A stretch of 64,000 nucleotides of DNA from Fistulifera solaris (Eukaryota > Bacillariophyta > Bacillariophyceae > Naviculales > Stauroneidaceae): positions 992,001 through 1,056,000 of the forward strand of contig AP026128.1 of the NCBI GenBank assembly GCA_030295235.1. Reading direction: 5' to 3'. The first letter of the stretch is position 1, and each line of letters opens with the position of its first letter. The translations under genes and the position numbers were made by a program. The notes below the pieces were generated by a model, which saw only the letters and a program-made list of their open reading frames with translations, did not search any database and was not told the DNA's origin. Positions 52,201-63,097 of this stretch are shown in pieces.

Positions 52201-55200
52201 ACGGTCCCGTGCAGTCATGTTATTGATCCGAAGCGCCGCTCCAAGCAGTAGTCCCACAGAGGCATGGGGCTATTCGCCTCCTTCATGTCTTTCCGAAAAG
52301 CTTCCTTCAACAGTCCAATATAAAGTTCAGCCTTGTTCGACCACGGAGTATTCTCCTCTAAAGCACGTAATATCAATCCAATGTCACGACAAAAGCGTCG
52401 CACTTCGAGACTCCTGGTTTGTTCGCCGGACGCGTCACAAATGAATGCATCGGGAGCTCCCACTTCCTTTGCGAATTCCTTCATCGCTTGCAAGACTTCT
52501 CCCTTCGATCTCATCGGTGCGACATGCACGAAACCCTTGTCTGACACAAACAGTTGACAACACGTGTGTCCTCGTTCAGACTTGCCTGTTTTGGACGTAG
52601 CAAAGAGGGTATCCATGTAAAAGTACTCTTTGATGTGCTTGTAGCGAAGCATGCGATCGTTCGTTCCATAGTTGCGCGCCAACTTTGGGTTGTCTTGTCT
52701 TACTGCGCGTTGATCGGTAACTTCAAGTGTCCGCTCGGCATCTTTGTGTTCAATTCGCCAAACCTTGGACAAGTGTGCTGCATCGACGCCCTGGTGCCTA
52801 ATCCCGTGGGCAGCAGAGATCATCAGCTCATCCAACTCATCGCCCGATTCGGCACGTGCAAAATACTCTTCAACTAGATCAACAGTGTCGTCTGCAATTG
52901 CGGCGACGGGAGCATCAGTTGCATCACCATCATGGTATAGATGTCGCTGAGAGGAAACAGTTGTCGCACCAATCGCCATAGAAAATTCACCGCATTCGAG
53001 ACACTCCTTCATCCTGGCTAGTAAGCTCGAACAGTCGAGTTGTGGCGAGAATGGAAGAAACCCGTGCTCTTCGCCGGCATCTTCTGTAAAAGTGAACTCT
53101 GTTTCCGACGCTGGCTCCTCTCCAGACTGCTTATAACAAACGATTCCCTATCGTTGTCTTGCACAGCCGTCATGAGATAGTGAGTCTTTGGTAGAGGCAA
53201 CACCATTTCTCCATTGCAATCCAGCATCGCCGCCTCATTTATTGCATAGCTAACGTTGTGGGGGTCCCAAACCGTCAAGCGTCAACATGTAAATATTCTC
53301 CGACTGTTGTAGTTGGAGGAGACTTGGCTTGCTAGTTGAGAAGAAAGAAAACAACCATGCAGAGAAAGTGGAATCCGTAGTCCCGTCTCCTGAAAATAGA
53401 TCGCATGATTTTCGACGGTTGGATCCACAGTCTGAATCTTTGGCGTATCATCAACAGTAACACCAGCCTCACGCATCACAAAAGGTGGTATCAAATTGTT
53501 CTCCATATTCGAACGTGAAAGTGCATTCCGAACGAGCAAAATGATTTCATCCCCACTGTAAGGACACTCGTAGAGCAAAGCTGCATCAACAAGTGAGCAC
53601 TGCATTGGTTTATAGTCCGGTGTGAACGGTGAAACATCCACAGTCTCTCCGGTCCTCGCAACCACAAATGCGTTCACCGGCGACTGGCATATTTGCATGT
53701 GTGTCCAATTCAGTTCTCGAAATCCCAGACGTTTCTTGGTCATCAACGTCCATCGCACCGGCATCCATAATGACGGCATATGATGATGCTATCAGGCCTG
53801 TCAGATAAACATTCGGTGCGGTATGTCGTCCTCGGTCCCATTTTCGACTGTTCTCCGGCTGTGGCTTCCAACTTGCTGCTTTGTCATCATTGACTAAAGC
53901 AGTCACCGCCGCCAGGCCCAGTCAATGAGTGTAGCGATGGCTCACAGGACGGCGAGGTCCAGCACGTCGGAGAGCTTCGTTCATACGTCTCACGCTGTGC
54001 AGCCTCGGGTCCTGCCGTTGCTTCCTCATTCGCTTCTTGCGTAGGTTCCTCCGGAGACTCAATCTGTGCATCCTTGACCTCGACAGACGACACGTTTCCA
54101 CCCTGAGTCGCCGAACCCGTGATCATTTGAAGAAGATTCCGCGCTTGCTGCTCCACAGCAGAGATCTGCTTGTTTCCACTTGCTTCCGTCGGCGCCGCCT
54201 GGTCGCTGGCTTTCCAAGTGTCTGTTCACCGCCTTCTCGACTGCAGCTGCTAGTGCCTTGGTCCGCTTGTCCTTCTTCTTCTGCTTCTTAGCTGGGTTCT
54301 TGAACTCGTCTGGGTTCTTGGCCCGATAGTCCCATAACTCGTTCTTTTGCTCAACGGTCAGTTTTGCATATTCCTTGTTCGTGTGGTAACGCAAGTGAAC
54401 TCCACTCGACCCGATTCCTTGTTTCGCAGTTGCTCCGGACGACTCAGCATGTACATCAGAGATGGATGCGTTATTTCTCTTGTTGGTCCCCGTCGTATTC
54501 TGGCGTTTTGCGACGGGATCCTTTGGGAGCAAATAAGCGACCGCATCTTCAAAATTGCGCCTCTTGCCTCCAGGTGCGTCATCATTCTCGATGTGGGGCG
54601 ATTGCTGCCTGCAACCCCACATCGTCACAAATGATCTTGCTCAACAGGTCGGTCACTCACAGTATAGCCATCAGGAAGCTGATGAGGTACGTGCTCGGCA
54701 GCAGCAGTCATCTGGATGTAGGCCGTGCGGTGCTGCTGGACAAAACTCTCCAACGTAAAGTTTGAATTTCCTTTCCATTCTCTACGCGCAATGATGTCCT
54801 TGTGCTTCGCAATAATGGCATCCCATTTGTCCTTTCCAGCATACTGCGCCTTGAGTGCCAAGTAAGCTCCTCTTCCGTCCAAAGTCACGTTTAAACGGGG
54901 CAATCGAGTCGTGATAAACCGTATTCCGTGTCGCCTCTTCAATCTTGAAATACACCTCCGCGTTGTCTTCCTTGAAGTTCGATCGGGAATGAGAAGAACG
55001 ATGGATCAAATCCTCCACAATAGATCCATGCTTTTTCGGTGTAAGGCTGACTTTGCTTTCGAAGCGGGGCATTCGCGCAACATCAACCGTATCCCGAATC
55101 ACGGCTGCCAAAGGCACAAACCGAGTGCCAATGCACTGATAGCAATGGTCCTTGAAAGACTCAATCCACTTGACAAAGAGACACCTTTTCCCAACTTGGG

Positions 55201-55662
55201 CGCCCCGGGTTGCTCTTTCTTCTGTTTTAAGCCTTCGTCCCACAGCTCCTGGAAGTTCTTAATAACCGGAGTATACATCATATCCTGCGCCGTAACCGCT
55301 CTTCCGATTGTATCATAGAAGTGAAGGAGCTCAATAGCCGCTTCCAATCGAATCTCGCGATTTGATGGGGAAGGAAAATGGCTCGCGGGGAATTGTCGCT
55401 CCAGCTGGCGGGCCACCAGCTAATCCTGCATTCGGATCAGGGACACGACCGGTGGGGCGTCGAAGGCTCTCTGCGATGCGCTTCACATCATCCGGCTTGA
55501 ATGATAGCAAGTCATCGAATGTAGAGATGCCATCTCTCACCAACTGCTCATGCGCGTCGACGGAATTCCCATCTGTTCTGCAGCAGTGAAGAACGCCAAG
55601 TGCTGTTGTTGTGTAACCACCATGGTCACTCGCTGTCAAAGCTAAACTGGGTCTGAATAAAC

Positions 55663-55841
55663 TGATAAAGCGTGGCGAATCGATTGAATTGCAAACAAAC
55701 AAATTTATAAAGTTAACGTCGCGTTACATCGCTGGTTCCGCGAGGGTCTTTTCAGTCTTTTCAAACCTTCGCCGTTTATGTCGGCACCCGGCTAACCCCA
55801 ATCCTTAGGATAGCCCGTGATCGACACACCACATTTTAACA
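55663..55841 (-). repeat. 5' LTR of the copia element
   Basis: 179 bp, matching 49035-49217 over its whole length. Confidence 0.92.
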
Positions 55842-56588
55842 TAAGCACTAGCATAAGGCACAATAAGCTTAGCTTTGTGCGTATTCTCTACTGGTATTCT
55901 CTATAACCTCTAACCTTAGTCCTTAGTCCATAGCCTCTGAGCTCTGAGGCTTAGAGGCTTTACGCTTTACTCGGAGTATTACAAGTATCTCCTTTGCTTT
56001 ATGCCCACCGCTTACCGACACCGACCATCGAAGTCAACAATCTACACTCCTCCCCAGGACCAGGATCCAGAATCTGCTGTAAAAGGTCTTAGCCGGTCTT
56101 ACCTAGAGAAGCTAGAGATGCTCCAGGTCGGCTATCGGCTAGCAACTAGACTACGAAGTAGCATTCTTTCCCTCTCTCTCTACTCCCTATCCTATTCTAT
56201 TTAGAGAAGACCAGAGTCCAAAGCATCTCTCTCTAAGGTGAACAAGAACAAGATCGTCTCTAGCTCTTAACGATTCTATCAGCTAAACTAAAAAATGTAG
56301 ATCAAACGAATACAATTTTGAGGGGAGAGAAATAGGCTCAAAAACCTAATATCATTCTCGGCTAATACATACTGATTTATCACTTTCCTTTCGGTGAAAA
56401 AGAGAACGTTGGTAAAAAACTGCATTCAGATGGCTGGCATAGACGAGGGAGGATTCTTCCGCATGGCCGCCTTGCATCTTGTACGCATTTGCTACACAAG
56501 GATAAGCTTGAATGAAAGGGCAACCGCTTTACTTTACACTTTTGCGATTAGATCGTTATGGACATTATGATTATGAATTAGTAAACTT
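55842..56588. other. Intergenic stretch downstream of second GH5 gene
   Basis: Contains short CTTAG/CCTCTA-rich low-complexity text near 55900-55970. No gene supported. Confidence 0.45.
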
Positions 56589-58848
56589 CTAGATGACAGG
56601 TGCTAGCTCGACCCAGTTTAAATTCCATCCTCCGGCCAAAGCACGAATCACTAGCTCATATTCGCCTTGGGGTAGTTGCACGGTTTCTTCGATGGTGGTG
56701 AAATTCTGCCAGCTACCCGTTATTGGGGGGACTTTGAGGGCTTCCAGCTTTGGTTCCCCCAACTTGATTGAGTTCAACTTGAAAGGCTCCACCGCCTCCT
56801 AAACTGGCCACGCGATAACGTGCTTGATATGTTCCAGACTTGGCGACGTTGATCTTGTACGTCAACCAACCTGACGATTCCAGCCAAAACACATTCAGCC
56901 CTCCGCCGATATCCTCTGTGATCTCATTCGTTGCATTCGAGACGCTGCATGCATCTTCCGCTTCAATGCGCGTCCTGCTTTGAACTGCTATCGATACTGC
57001 ACTGGTGCAATTAGTGGAACGTCCAGTAAGAGATTTCATGGTCTGATGGTTGGGAAATGCGTTCTCCAGACGTGTAGATTTCGAGACTTGCAACATGACT
57101 TGGAATGAAAAGTCTGGATCCGGCTTTGTGGAGTTATCATTTTTCCAGTGATCAAGCAGAGCTTCGTATCCTCTGGGTGGATATATCGAAAATGAAGAAG
57201 ATGTCGATTGAAGCTTCTTAATCGTCCACCAGTGCCACGGGATTTGATTAACTTCTAGTAATTTGACGGCGGTCTTGTACCAGTTGTTGTCATTTTCTCC
57301 TGATTCGCCCATCCATAAAGGGATATTATATTTGTCTCTAAAGTCGATATACTCTTGCAACGACTCGAGCGTATTGTCGATCCAATATCTATGGAAACTG
57401 AGAACAACGTTATCATCTTCTAATGGCCACAGACCATTGTGATTGTTACCCCAGCAGTTTCCTTCAATATAAATAGCATGATTTCGGTCTACTTTGCGAA
57501 TGGCTACTATTGCTTGCTCATAGAAAGATCGCAGTGGTAAATTGTATTTGTCGGTGCAGCCATTCGTGTTCGTTGACTCGTGAAAGTTCCAAGTTGGTAC
57601 ATTCAAGAACTTGAATGTGTTGGTCGACAGGGTGTTCGCTGTTTCAAATTGCCAATTCGGCTCGTTCAATAAGTCGTAGCCAGCAACCCACGTTGCGTTG
57701 GCGTATCGCTCCGCCAGGCGTTGCCATAAAGCAATAGTTTTTCGTACATTTTCTTCATCTTCCCACAAGCTCGGCTTTGAACTGTCGTAGTCCGAAATTT
57801 TGGAATCTGTACCTTGTCCACCTGGTGCTGCATGCAGAACCGGTATGGCGTATATTTCCTCCGCTGTGCACCATTGAATCACTTGATCCAGTCGATCAAA
57901 CCCATCTTGTATCCATGTATCTTTTTCGACCACTGGTTCTTTCTCGATCGGTAGCGTGAACAAATTGTAATGTAAAGGTACTCGTATAGAATTGAAGCCT
58001 GCCTGTTTGATCGCTTGAACGTCTTCCAGTGTGAAGAAATTATCGAGCCATTCTTTTCGGTACGTGGCTAGATTTTCCTCACCAATCAAATCCGCAAGTT
58101 GTTCGAACATTTGCCATTGTGCAACGGCCGGTTCAGCCAGCATCATGTACGGCTCTTGCAGCATCCAGTTTCCTATACCCATGCCCCGAAAGCGAAGTGG
58201 ACGGCCGTCGGGGTCAACAATGTGTTTTCCGGCTGCTCGGACGTATCCGGTTGGTGGCGCTCGAAGCGAAAGGTTGGAGCTTCTTTTTAGTTCAATCCAC
58301 GCTAGATTCCATCCTCCGCTCTTGACACTAACAATGAGCGCTTTTGTACCGGCCTCTATCTCTACTTGCTCCTGTATGGTTACCCACGATTGCCACCCAT
58401 CGGTTTTCGGCAAAGACTCCACTTTCGATAATAATTGTGATTCGGTCGACAATTCGAACGCGCCGCCATCCACGGATGCAATTCGATAACTAGCAATATA
58501 GGTACCTCCAACTTCTACATCCACTTCCCAACTTAACCAATCTCCCTCATCGAAGAAGCCCGCATTAAACCCTTGTCGTTCCGTCGATTCTTCCACATTC
58601 ACTCCGTGACTTCGGCAGTACCGACTGGCATCGATCCGTACACGATCGAGCTCTTTGTTGAGCTGATAGATCTCACATTGTGGTTCTGAAACTCCGGCTT
58701 GTGTTGTTAACCATCGCAGGCCGCTTCCTATTATTATTTCTTGGTCCATGATGCAAATAAAAGCATCGCGACGAAAATAAAAAATTGCGTGGTCGGTCTT
58801 TTCTGCGCCGACGAAATTTCGGAAAACTCCGAAGAACGAAAAAGTCAA
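56589..58848 (-). CDS. GH5 glucanase with two CBM6-like modules
   Basis: About 752 residues and a close paralogue of the gene at 45195-48316. One CBM6-like module at about 58-192 (GDWLSWEVDVEVGGTYIASY), GH5 at about 200-555 and a C-terminal CBM6 at about 610-752. Catalytic residues are complete: LLNEPNW (acid/base), SFHRYW and MGESGEN (nucleophile). Compared with its neighbour it lacks two N-terminal modules and the PSxxPS linker, and carries an insert of about 20 residues rich in Asn/Thr after LLNEPNW. The first Met at 58848 gives no convincing signal peptide; MDQEII a little downstream is another candidate, so the true start may lie in an unseen exon. One extra G in the GGGGG at 56756-56760 breaks the C-terminal module; allowing it gives 753 codons. 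Confidence 0.82.
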
Positions 58849-59027
58849 TCTGCTTAATAGTAAAAATTGTCAATGGACATATTACTTTACACAGACCGGT
58901 ACCGGTACCAGATCCCAGATCCCAGATCTCTTCGAACTAATGACCAATGACCAATGACCAATGACCAATGACCAATGACCGCTGAACAATGACCATCACA
59001 AATCCCATTCCATTCCCTATCTGGGAC
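58849..59027. repeat. Low-complexity spacer with AATGACC repeats
   Basis: Six tandem copies of AATGACC (58939-58980) and short ACCGGT and CAGATCC repeats just before the 52-bp palindromic array. Confidence 0.8.
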
Positions 59028-60640
59028 AGTCCAGAAATTCTGGACAAGTTGTATTTCATTCCTACTCGTACAGAAAATCTGGGGCGGTCCAGAAATTCTG
59101 GACCAATTGCACTTCATTCATACAGAAAATCTGCGCCGGTCCAGAAATTCTGGACCAGTTGTATTCTCATTCATAGAGAAAATCAGGGAATTCTGGACCA
59201 GCCGTATTTCATTCATACAGAAAATCTGGGTTGGTCCAGAAATTCTGGACCAGTTGCATTTATTCATACAGAAAATCTGAGATGGTCCAGAAATTCTGGA
59301 CCAGTTGTATTTCATCCATACAGAAAATCTAGGCTGGTCCAGAAATTCTGGACCAGGTGTATTTTATTCATACAGAAAATCTGGGGTTCTCCAGAGATTC
59401 TGGACCAATTGTATTTCATTCTTACAGAAAATCTGGTATGGTCCAGAGATTCTAAACCATCTGTATTTCATTTATACAGAAAATGAAATACAACTGGTCC
59501 AGATTTTCTGGACCAGTTGTAATTCACTCGTACAAAATCTGGGCTGGTCCAGAAATTCTGGACAAGTTGCATTTCATTAATACAGAAAATCTGGTCTGGT
59601 CCAGAAATTCTGGACCGGTTGTACATTCACACAAGAACTCTGGGGCAGGCAGTCCAGAAATTCTTGAACAGTTGTATTTCATTCATACAGAAAATCTGAA
59701 AAGGTTCAGAAATTCTGGACCAGTTGTATTTCATTCATACAGCGGGGGCGGTCCAAAAATTCTGGACCATTCTGGATAAGCTATGCTTTGGGCTGGTCCA
59801 GAAATTCAGGATCAGTTGTATTTATTCATACAGAAAAGCTGCGGCGGTCCAGAAATTCTGGACCAGTTGTATTTTATTCATACAGCGGGGGCGGTCCAGA
59901 ATTCTGGACCTAGTGTATTTTCTTTACAGAAAATCTGGGCTTTCTGGCCCAGTTCTATTTCATTCATACAGAAAATCTGGGGCTGTCCAGAAATTCTAAA
60001 CCAGTTGTATTTCATTCATACAGAAAATCTGGGCTGGTCCAGAAATTCTGGACCAGTTGTATTTCATTATTACAGAGAATCTGGGCAGGTCCAGAAATTC
60101 TGGACCTGTTGAATTTCATTTATTCAGAAAATCTGGCCCGGTCCAGAAATTCTGGACCAGTTGTATTTCATTCATACAGAAAATCTGGGGAGGTCCAGAA
60201 ATTCTGGACCAGTTGTATTTCATTCATACAGAAAATCTGGTGAGCTCCATAAATTCTGGACCAGGTGTATTTCATTCATACAGAAAATATGGGGAGGTCG
60301 AGAAATTCTGGACCTGTTGAATTGCATTCATACAGAAAATCTGGGGTGGTCCAGAAATTCTGGACCAGGTGTATTTCATTCAATCAAAAAATCGGGGGTG
60401 GTCCAGAAATTCTGGACATGTTTGTATTTCATTCATACAGAAAATCTGGAGTGGTCCAAAAATTCTGGACCAGCTGTGCTTCATTCATACAGAAAATCTG
60501 GAGTGGTCCAGAGATTCTGGACCAGTTGTATTTCATTCATGCAGAAAATCTGGGGCTCTCCAGAGATTCTGGACTAGTTGTATTTTATTCATACAGAAAA
60601 TCAGGGCTGTTCCAGAAATTTCTGGACCCTTTATTGGAGT
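59028..60640. repeat. 52-bp palindromic tandem array (second, larger block)
   Basis: About 30 copies of a roughly 52-bp unit: GGTCCAGAANTTCTGGACC, then agttgtatttcattcatac, then agaaaatctggg. The palindrome is kept in most copies while the linker drifts. Some units are truncated (near 59180, 59740, 59900), and one has the perfect even palindrome GGTCCAGAATTCTGGACC. All three plus-strand frames are open for long stretches because the unit is 1 mod 3, giving NSGPVVFHSYRKS-like text in rotating frames; this is an effect of the repeat, not a gene. Confidence 0.95.
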
Positions 60641-60787
60641 TGTATTTTTTCATAAGGCAGAAAATTTGCGGTTTGCGACGCAAAGATCGACGCAAAGATT
60701 TTGCATTTTACGAAGAAGATCGTTCGCATAACAAAATGTAGTTGCATGAGCGTTTGATTATCTAACAAACTACAACTATTCGAGAGA
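60641..60787. other. Short upstream region of the methyltransferase gene
   Basis: Between the array end and the start codon. A gtttgcgacgcaaag / gatcgacgcaaag direct repeat lies at 60671-60698. Confidence 0.4.
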
Positions 60788-61724
60788 ATGCAGCAAGAAC
60801 TGGCGCAATGGATAACCGGGAAACCCTCCAGTCTTCCGCGTATCCTAATACTCGACGGAGGAGTGAGTAGCAATCTTGGACCGGAATCCAATTTCGCGTA
60901 CCGGTCGTTATGGTCCAGTAGTTTACTGTTGTCACCCGAAGGACGGCAGAAAATACTCCAAGGTCATCTGAGTTGGAAGGCAGCGCATGTGTTGACAACT
61001 GTCACGTATCAATGTCATTACGAACAACGATTTTGGCCCGATATCATGACAAAAGAGTTGATGGATGACATGTGGAAGCAGGGATTGATCTGGCACGGCA
61101 AGCGGCGCACGATCAGTTCGTAGTCGCCAGTTCAGGTTGTTATGGTGCCGCTTTGGCGAACGGAGCGGAATATACGGGCGACTATGGCGACGCATCTTTG
61201 GATGATCTCATCCAGTTTCATCGACGCAAACTGAAACGCGTATTGCAGCTTCAACCGGATGGTCTGGCCTTGGAAACGATTCCTAATTTAAAAGAATGTC
61301 AGGCTATTGCCCAGCTTCTTCCTGAGATCAGTTCCATGCCCTGTTGGTTTCTTTGGCTTGTCGGAACGGCCGTGAGTTAAATGATGGGACGCCCGTCTCG
61401 CAAGCAATCCATGTACTGAAAGATGCCCCGGCAATAGGATTCAATTGTTGTAATAGTGACTATCTCTCTGAGCTTATCACTTTCGTACCGGAAAACAAAA
61501 CTGTTGTTTTGTATCCCAACAGCGGAGAGGAGTGGGATGCTTCCCATCAGACCTGGGAAAAGCTTTCGGGAAATGTCGACAATGTTCCAGACAAATTGCT
61601 GGAGTGTATTGAGAATTTACCTGCAACAACACGAATACTGGTAGGCGGATGCTGTCGGACAACACCTGCAGTTATTCAAGATGTGCGGAATCGCGTCGAC
61701 GAGTTTTTGAACAAAAAAGCATAA
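60788..61724 (+). CDS. Homocysteine S-methyltransferase
   Basis: Cytosolic enzyme that methylates homocysteine to methionine, usually from S-methylmethionine or SAM. About 312 residues, as in the family. It starts near the barrel with ILILDGGVSSNLG, followed by TVTYQCHYE and SSGCYGAALANGAEYTGDY. The zinc ligands are present: Cys in AIGFNCC, and the paired Cys of GGCCRTTP near the C terminus. Two frame changes split it, near 61070 and 61346. Each fits one missing base (the second in a GG), and with both the length is exactly 313 codons. Starts immediately after the palindromic array, so its promoter is short or lies inside the repeats. Methyl donor not determined. Confidence 0.83.
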
Positions 61725-61849
61725 CAGAGTATCTCCTTCTTTTCCAAGAAGCATTGCTGATTTGTAATAAGGAACTCAAACATCCAATTTAACCCAATGT
61801 TTGTAGAGCTTTTTCAATGCTTTGTCTGAAAATTTATCATTATGTTTCA
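61725..61849. other. Spacer between convergent genes
   Basis: Shared 3' flank; no terminator-like feature stands out. Confidence 0.4.
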
Positions 61850-63097
61850 CTAACGCTCTAATGTGGCGGCGGCGCATTGGGCCGCCCGGGTCAATGCTTC
61901 TTGTGAAGCGGGTAAATCGAGTGCTGCTAACATGAGCAGAGGTGGCGCAAAGGCAATCGTCAAGTGAAAGGCGGCGTGCGACCAACCCCCAATAGGATAT
62001 TGAATAAACAACCAACCCGATATGAGCAATACGAACCAAAGCTTGAGGAAAAGTTCGGCATCGCCACGACGAAAAATCGGGATAGTATATGCGAGGATAC
62101 TGATTATGATGCGGATTTTGTTACGACGGGGCCGGACGCGGGTCTTGAATTGGCGATACATGCAATCGGCATTGAATAGACAGTTCGCCACGAAAAAGTC
62201 CCAGCTTCCGGACGTTGCATACGACATGCATGCAGAAGCAAAGTGAATCATAGCTTGATCCATTCGTCGACTCCAGTGAGTGGTTCGAGCAGCACCAGGA
62301 GGAAGTGAGTGAGCATACTTCCAGTGGTAAAGAAAAGAGAAGGGGGCATGAAAGATGATACCAAAGGCGGCGGCGAGTACTGGGAGGGGCGGCAAGGCCG
62401 GCATATTGTGCCATGACTGGTGAGCGAGACACCCATCTGGGACATTATAGCGATACGAAGCGTCGTTAAGGATTCCCTGTACAAGACTAGGATCGAGCCA
62501 GCGACCAGTCAAGAGGAAATAAATGCAATATAGAGGGCTGGGTATCATCGTGAGAGCGTTCCATTTCTCTTGGGTGGCAGTCATTTCACGCTTGGCCATG
62601 TATTGTTGCAAATCAAAGATAGGATCCTCTTTTGAGTGATAAGGAGGAATCACACGAAGCTTGGAACCTTCTTGAAAGTCAGGTCTGGGGGAATCTAGCA
62701 AGACCATTTCTTCTTGCTGTTGCTGTAACTCTCCGACGGTCGAAAGAGAGCTTCCCGACGAAATGCTACCCATGTCTTCCTCGTCATCGTCGCTTGCACC
62801 TTCTCGCGAAGGCAGACACAAAACATCTCCAGATGCTTTTTTATTATTCCAGCGTGCGACTAATTGTAAATCTTTCCATGAGTTTGACCGAGGCTTCTTA
62901 TCCGCCGAAGGTAGACTGCGGAAAAGCCAGTAACTCACTCGACCTCTACGACGTTTCTCGTCACCGTTTGTTTCTGCATTCTGTCCTTTCCGGTCTTCGG
63001 TCGAACGGGAAGTTCTCAATCGAGGTTGTGACTGAGCAAGAGGGGCGCTTTGCATTCTTCGTGAACGATCGCCGAGCAATGCCACTGCAGTTTTCAA
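61850..63097 (-). CDS. Multi-pass membrane protein, CREST-superfamily-like
   Basis: Intact, 415 residues. The first 170 are Ser/Arg-rich then acidic and likely cytosolic. From about residue 180 there are six or seven membrane helices. They contain FHAPFSFLYHW (S-x-x-x-H), RMDQAMIHFAS (an Asp before a His) and GWSHAAFHL (H-x-x-x-H) in that order. The CREST superfamily (alkaline ceramidases, PAQR receptors, Per1 and relatives) is defined by a Ser, an Asp and three His in the same order, forming a zinc-dependent amidase site. The order fits, but overall similarity is weak and I cannot name the subfamily. A ceramidase- or PAQR-like hydrolase is the working guess. It converges with the methyltransferase gene. 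Confidence 0.6.
   Translation of the reverse strand: MKTAVALLGDRSRRMQSAPLAQSQPRLRTSRSTEDRKGQNAETNGDEKRRRGRVSYWLFRSLPSADKKPRSNSWKDLQLVARWNNKKASGDVLCLPSREGASDDDEEDMGSISSGSSLSTVGELQQQQEEMVLLDSPRPDFQEGSKLRVIPPYHSKEDPIFDLQQYMAKREMTATQEKWNALTMIPSPLYCIYFLLTGRWLDPSLVQGILNDASYRYNVPDGCLAHQSWHNMPALPPLPVLAAAFGIIFHAPFSFLYHWKYAHSLPPGAARTTHWSRRMDQAMIHFASACMSYATSGSWDFFVANCLFNADCMYRQFKTRVRPRRNKIRIIISILAYTIPIFRRGDAELFLKLWFVLLISGWLFIQYPIGGWSHAAFHLTIAFAPPLLMLAALDLPASQEALTRAAQCAAATLER

Larger units (their letters stand above)
49035..55841 (-). mobile_element. Ty1/copia LTR retrotransposon (CoDi-like), fossil
   Basis: A 6.8-kb element between two LTRs of about 180 bp, flanked by a TAAG direct repeat. Reading on the minus strand, parts occur in the order of copia elements. 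A gag region spans about 55.6-54.0 kb, an aspartic protease with a DTHAN-type site is near 53.7 kb, and an integrase core is at about 53.0-52.2 kb. Reverse transcriptase with YTDD lies at about 51.1-50.3 kb and RNase H at about 50.2-49.4 kb. A purine tract (gagaggag) precedes the 3' LTR. The frame is broken at several places, perhaps ten. LTRs are nearly identical, so the insertion is young. It separates two tandem GH5 genes. Confidence 0.9.

Noticed and set aside
59028-60640. CRISPR-like array of palindromic repeats
   Set aside because: The stretches between cores are copies of one linker, not unique spacers. There is no leader or cas gene, and the genome is eukaryotic. It is a tandem satellite.
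58989-60741. Long overlapping plus-strand frames reading NSGPVVFHSYRKS-like text
   Set aside because: The 52-bp unit is 1 mod 3, so all three frames spell the same repeat in rotation. No frame is favoured, as a real gene would require.
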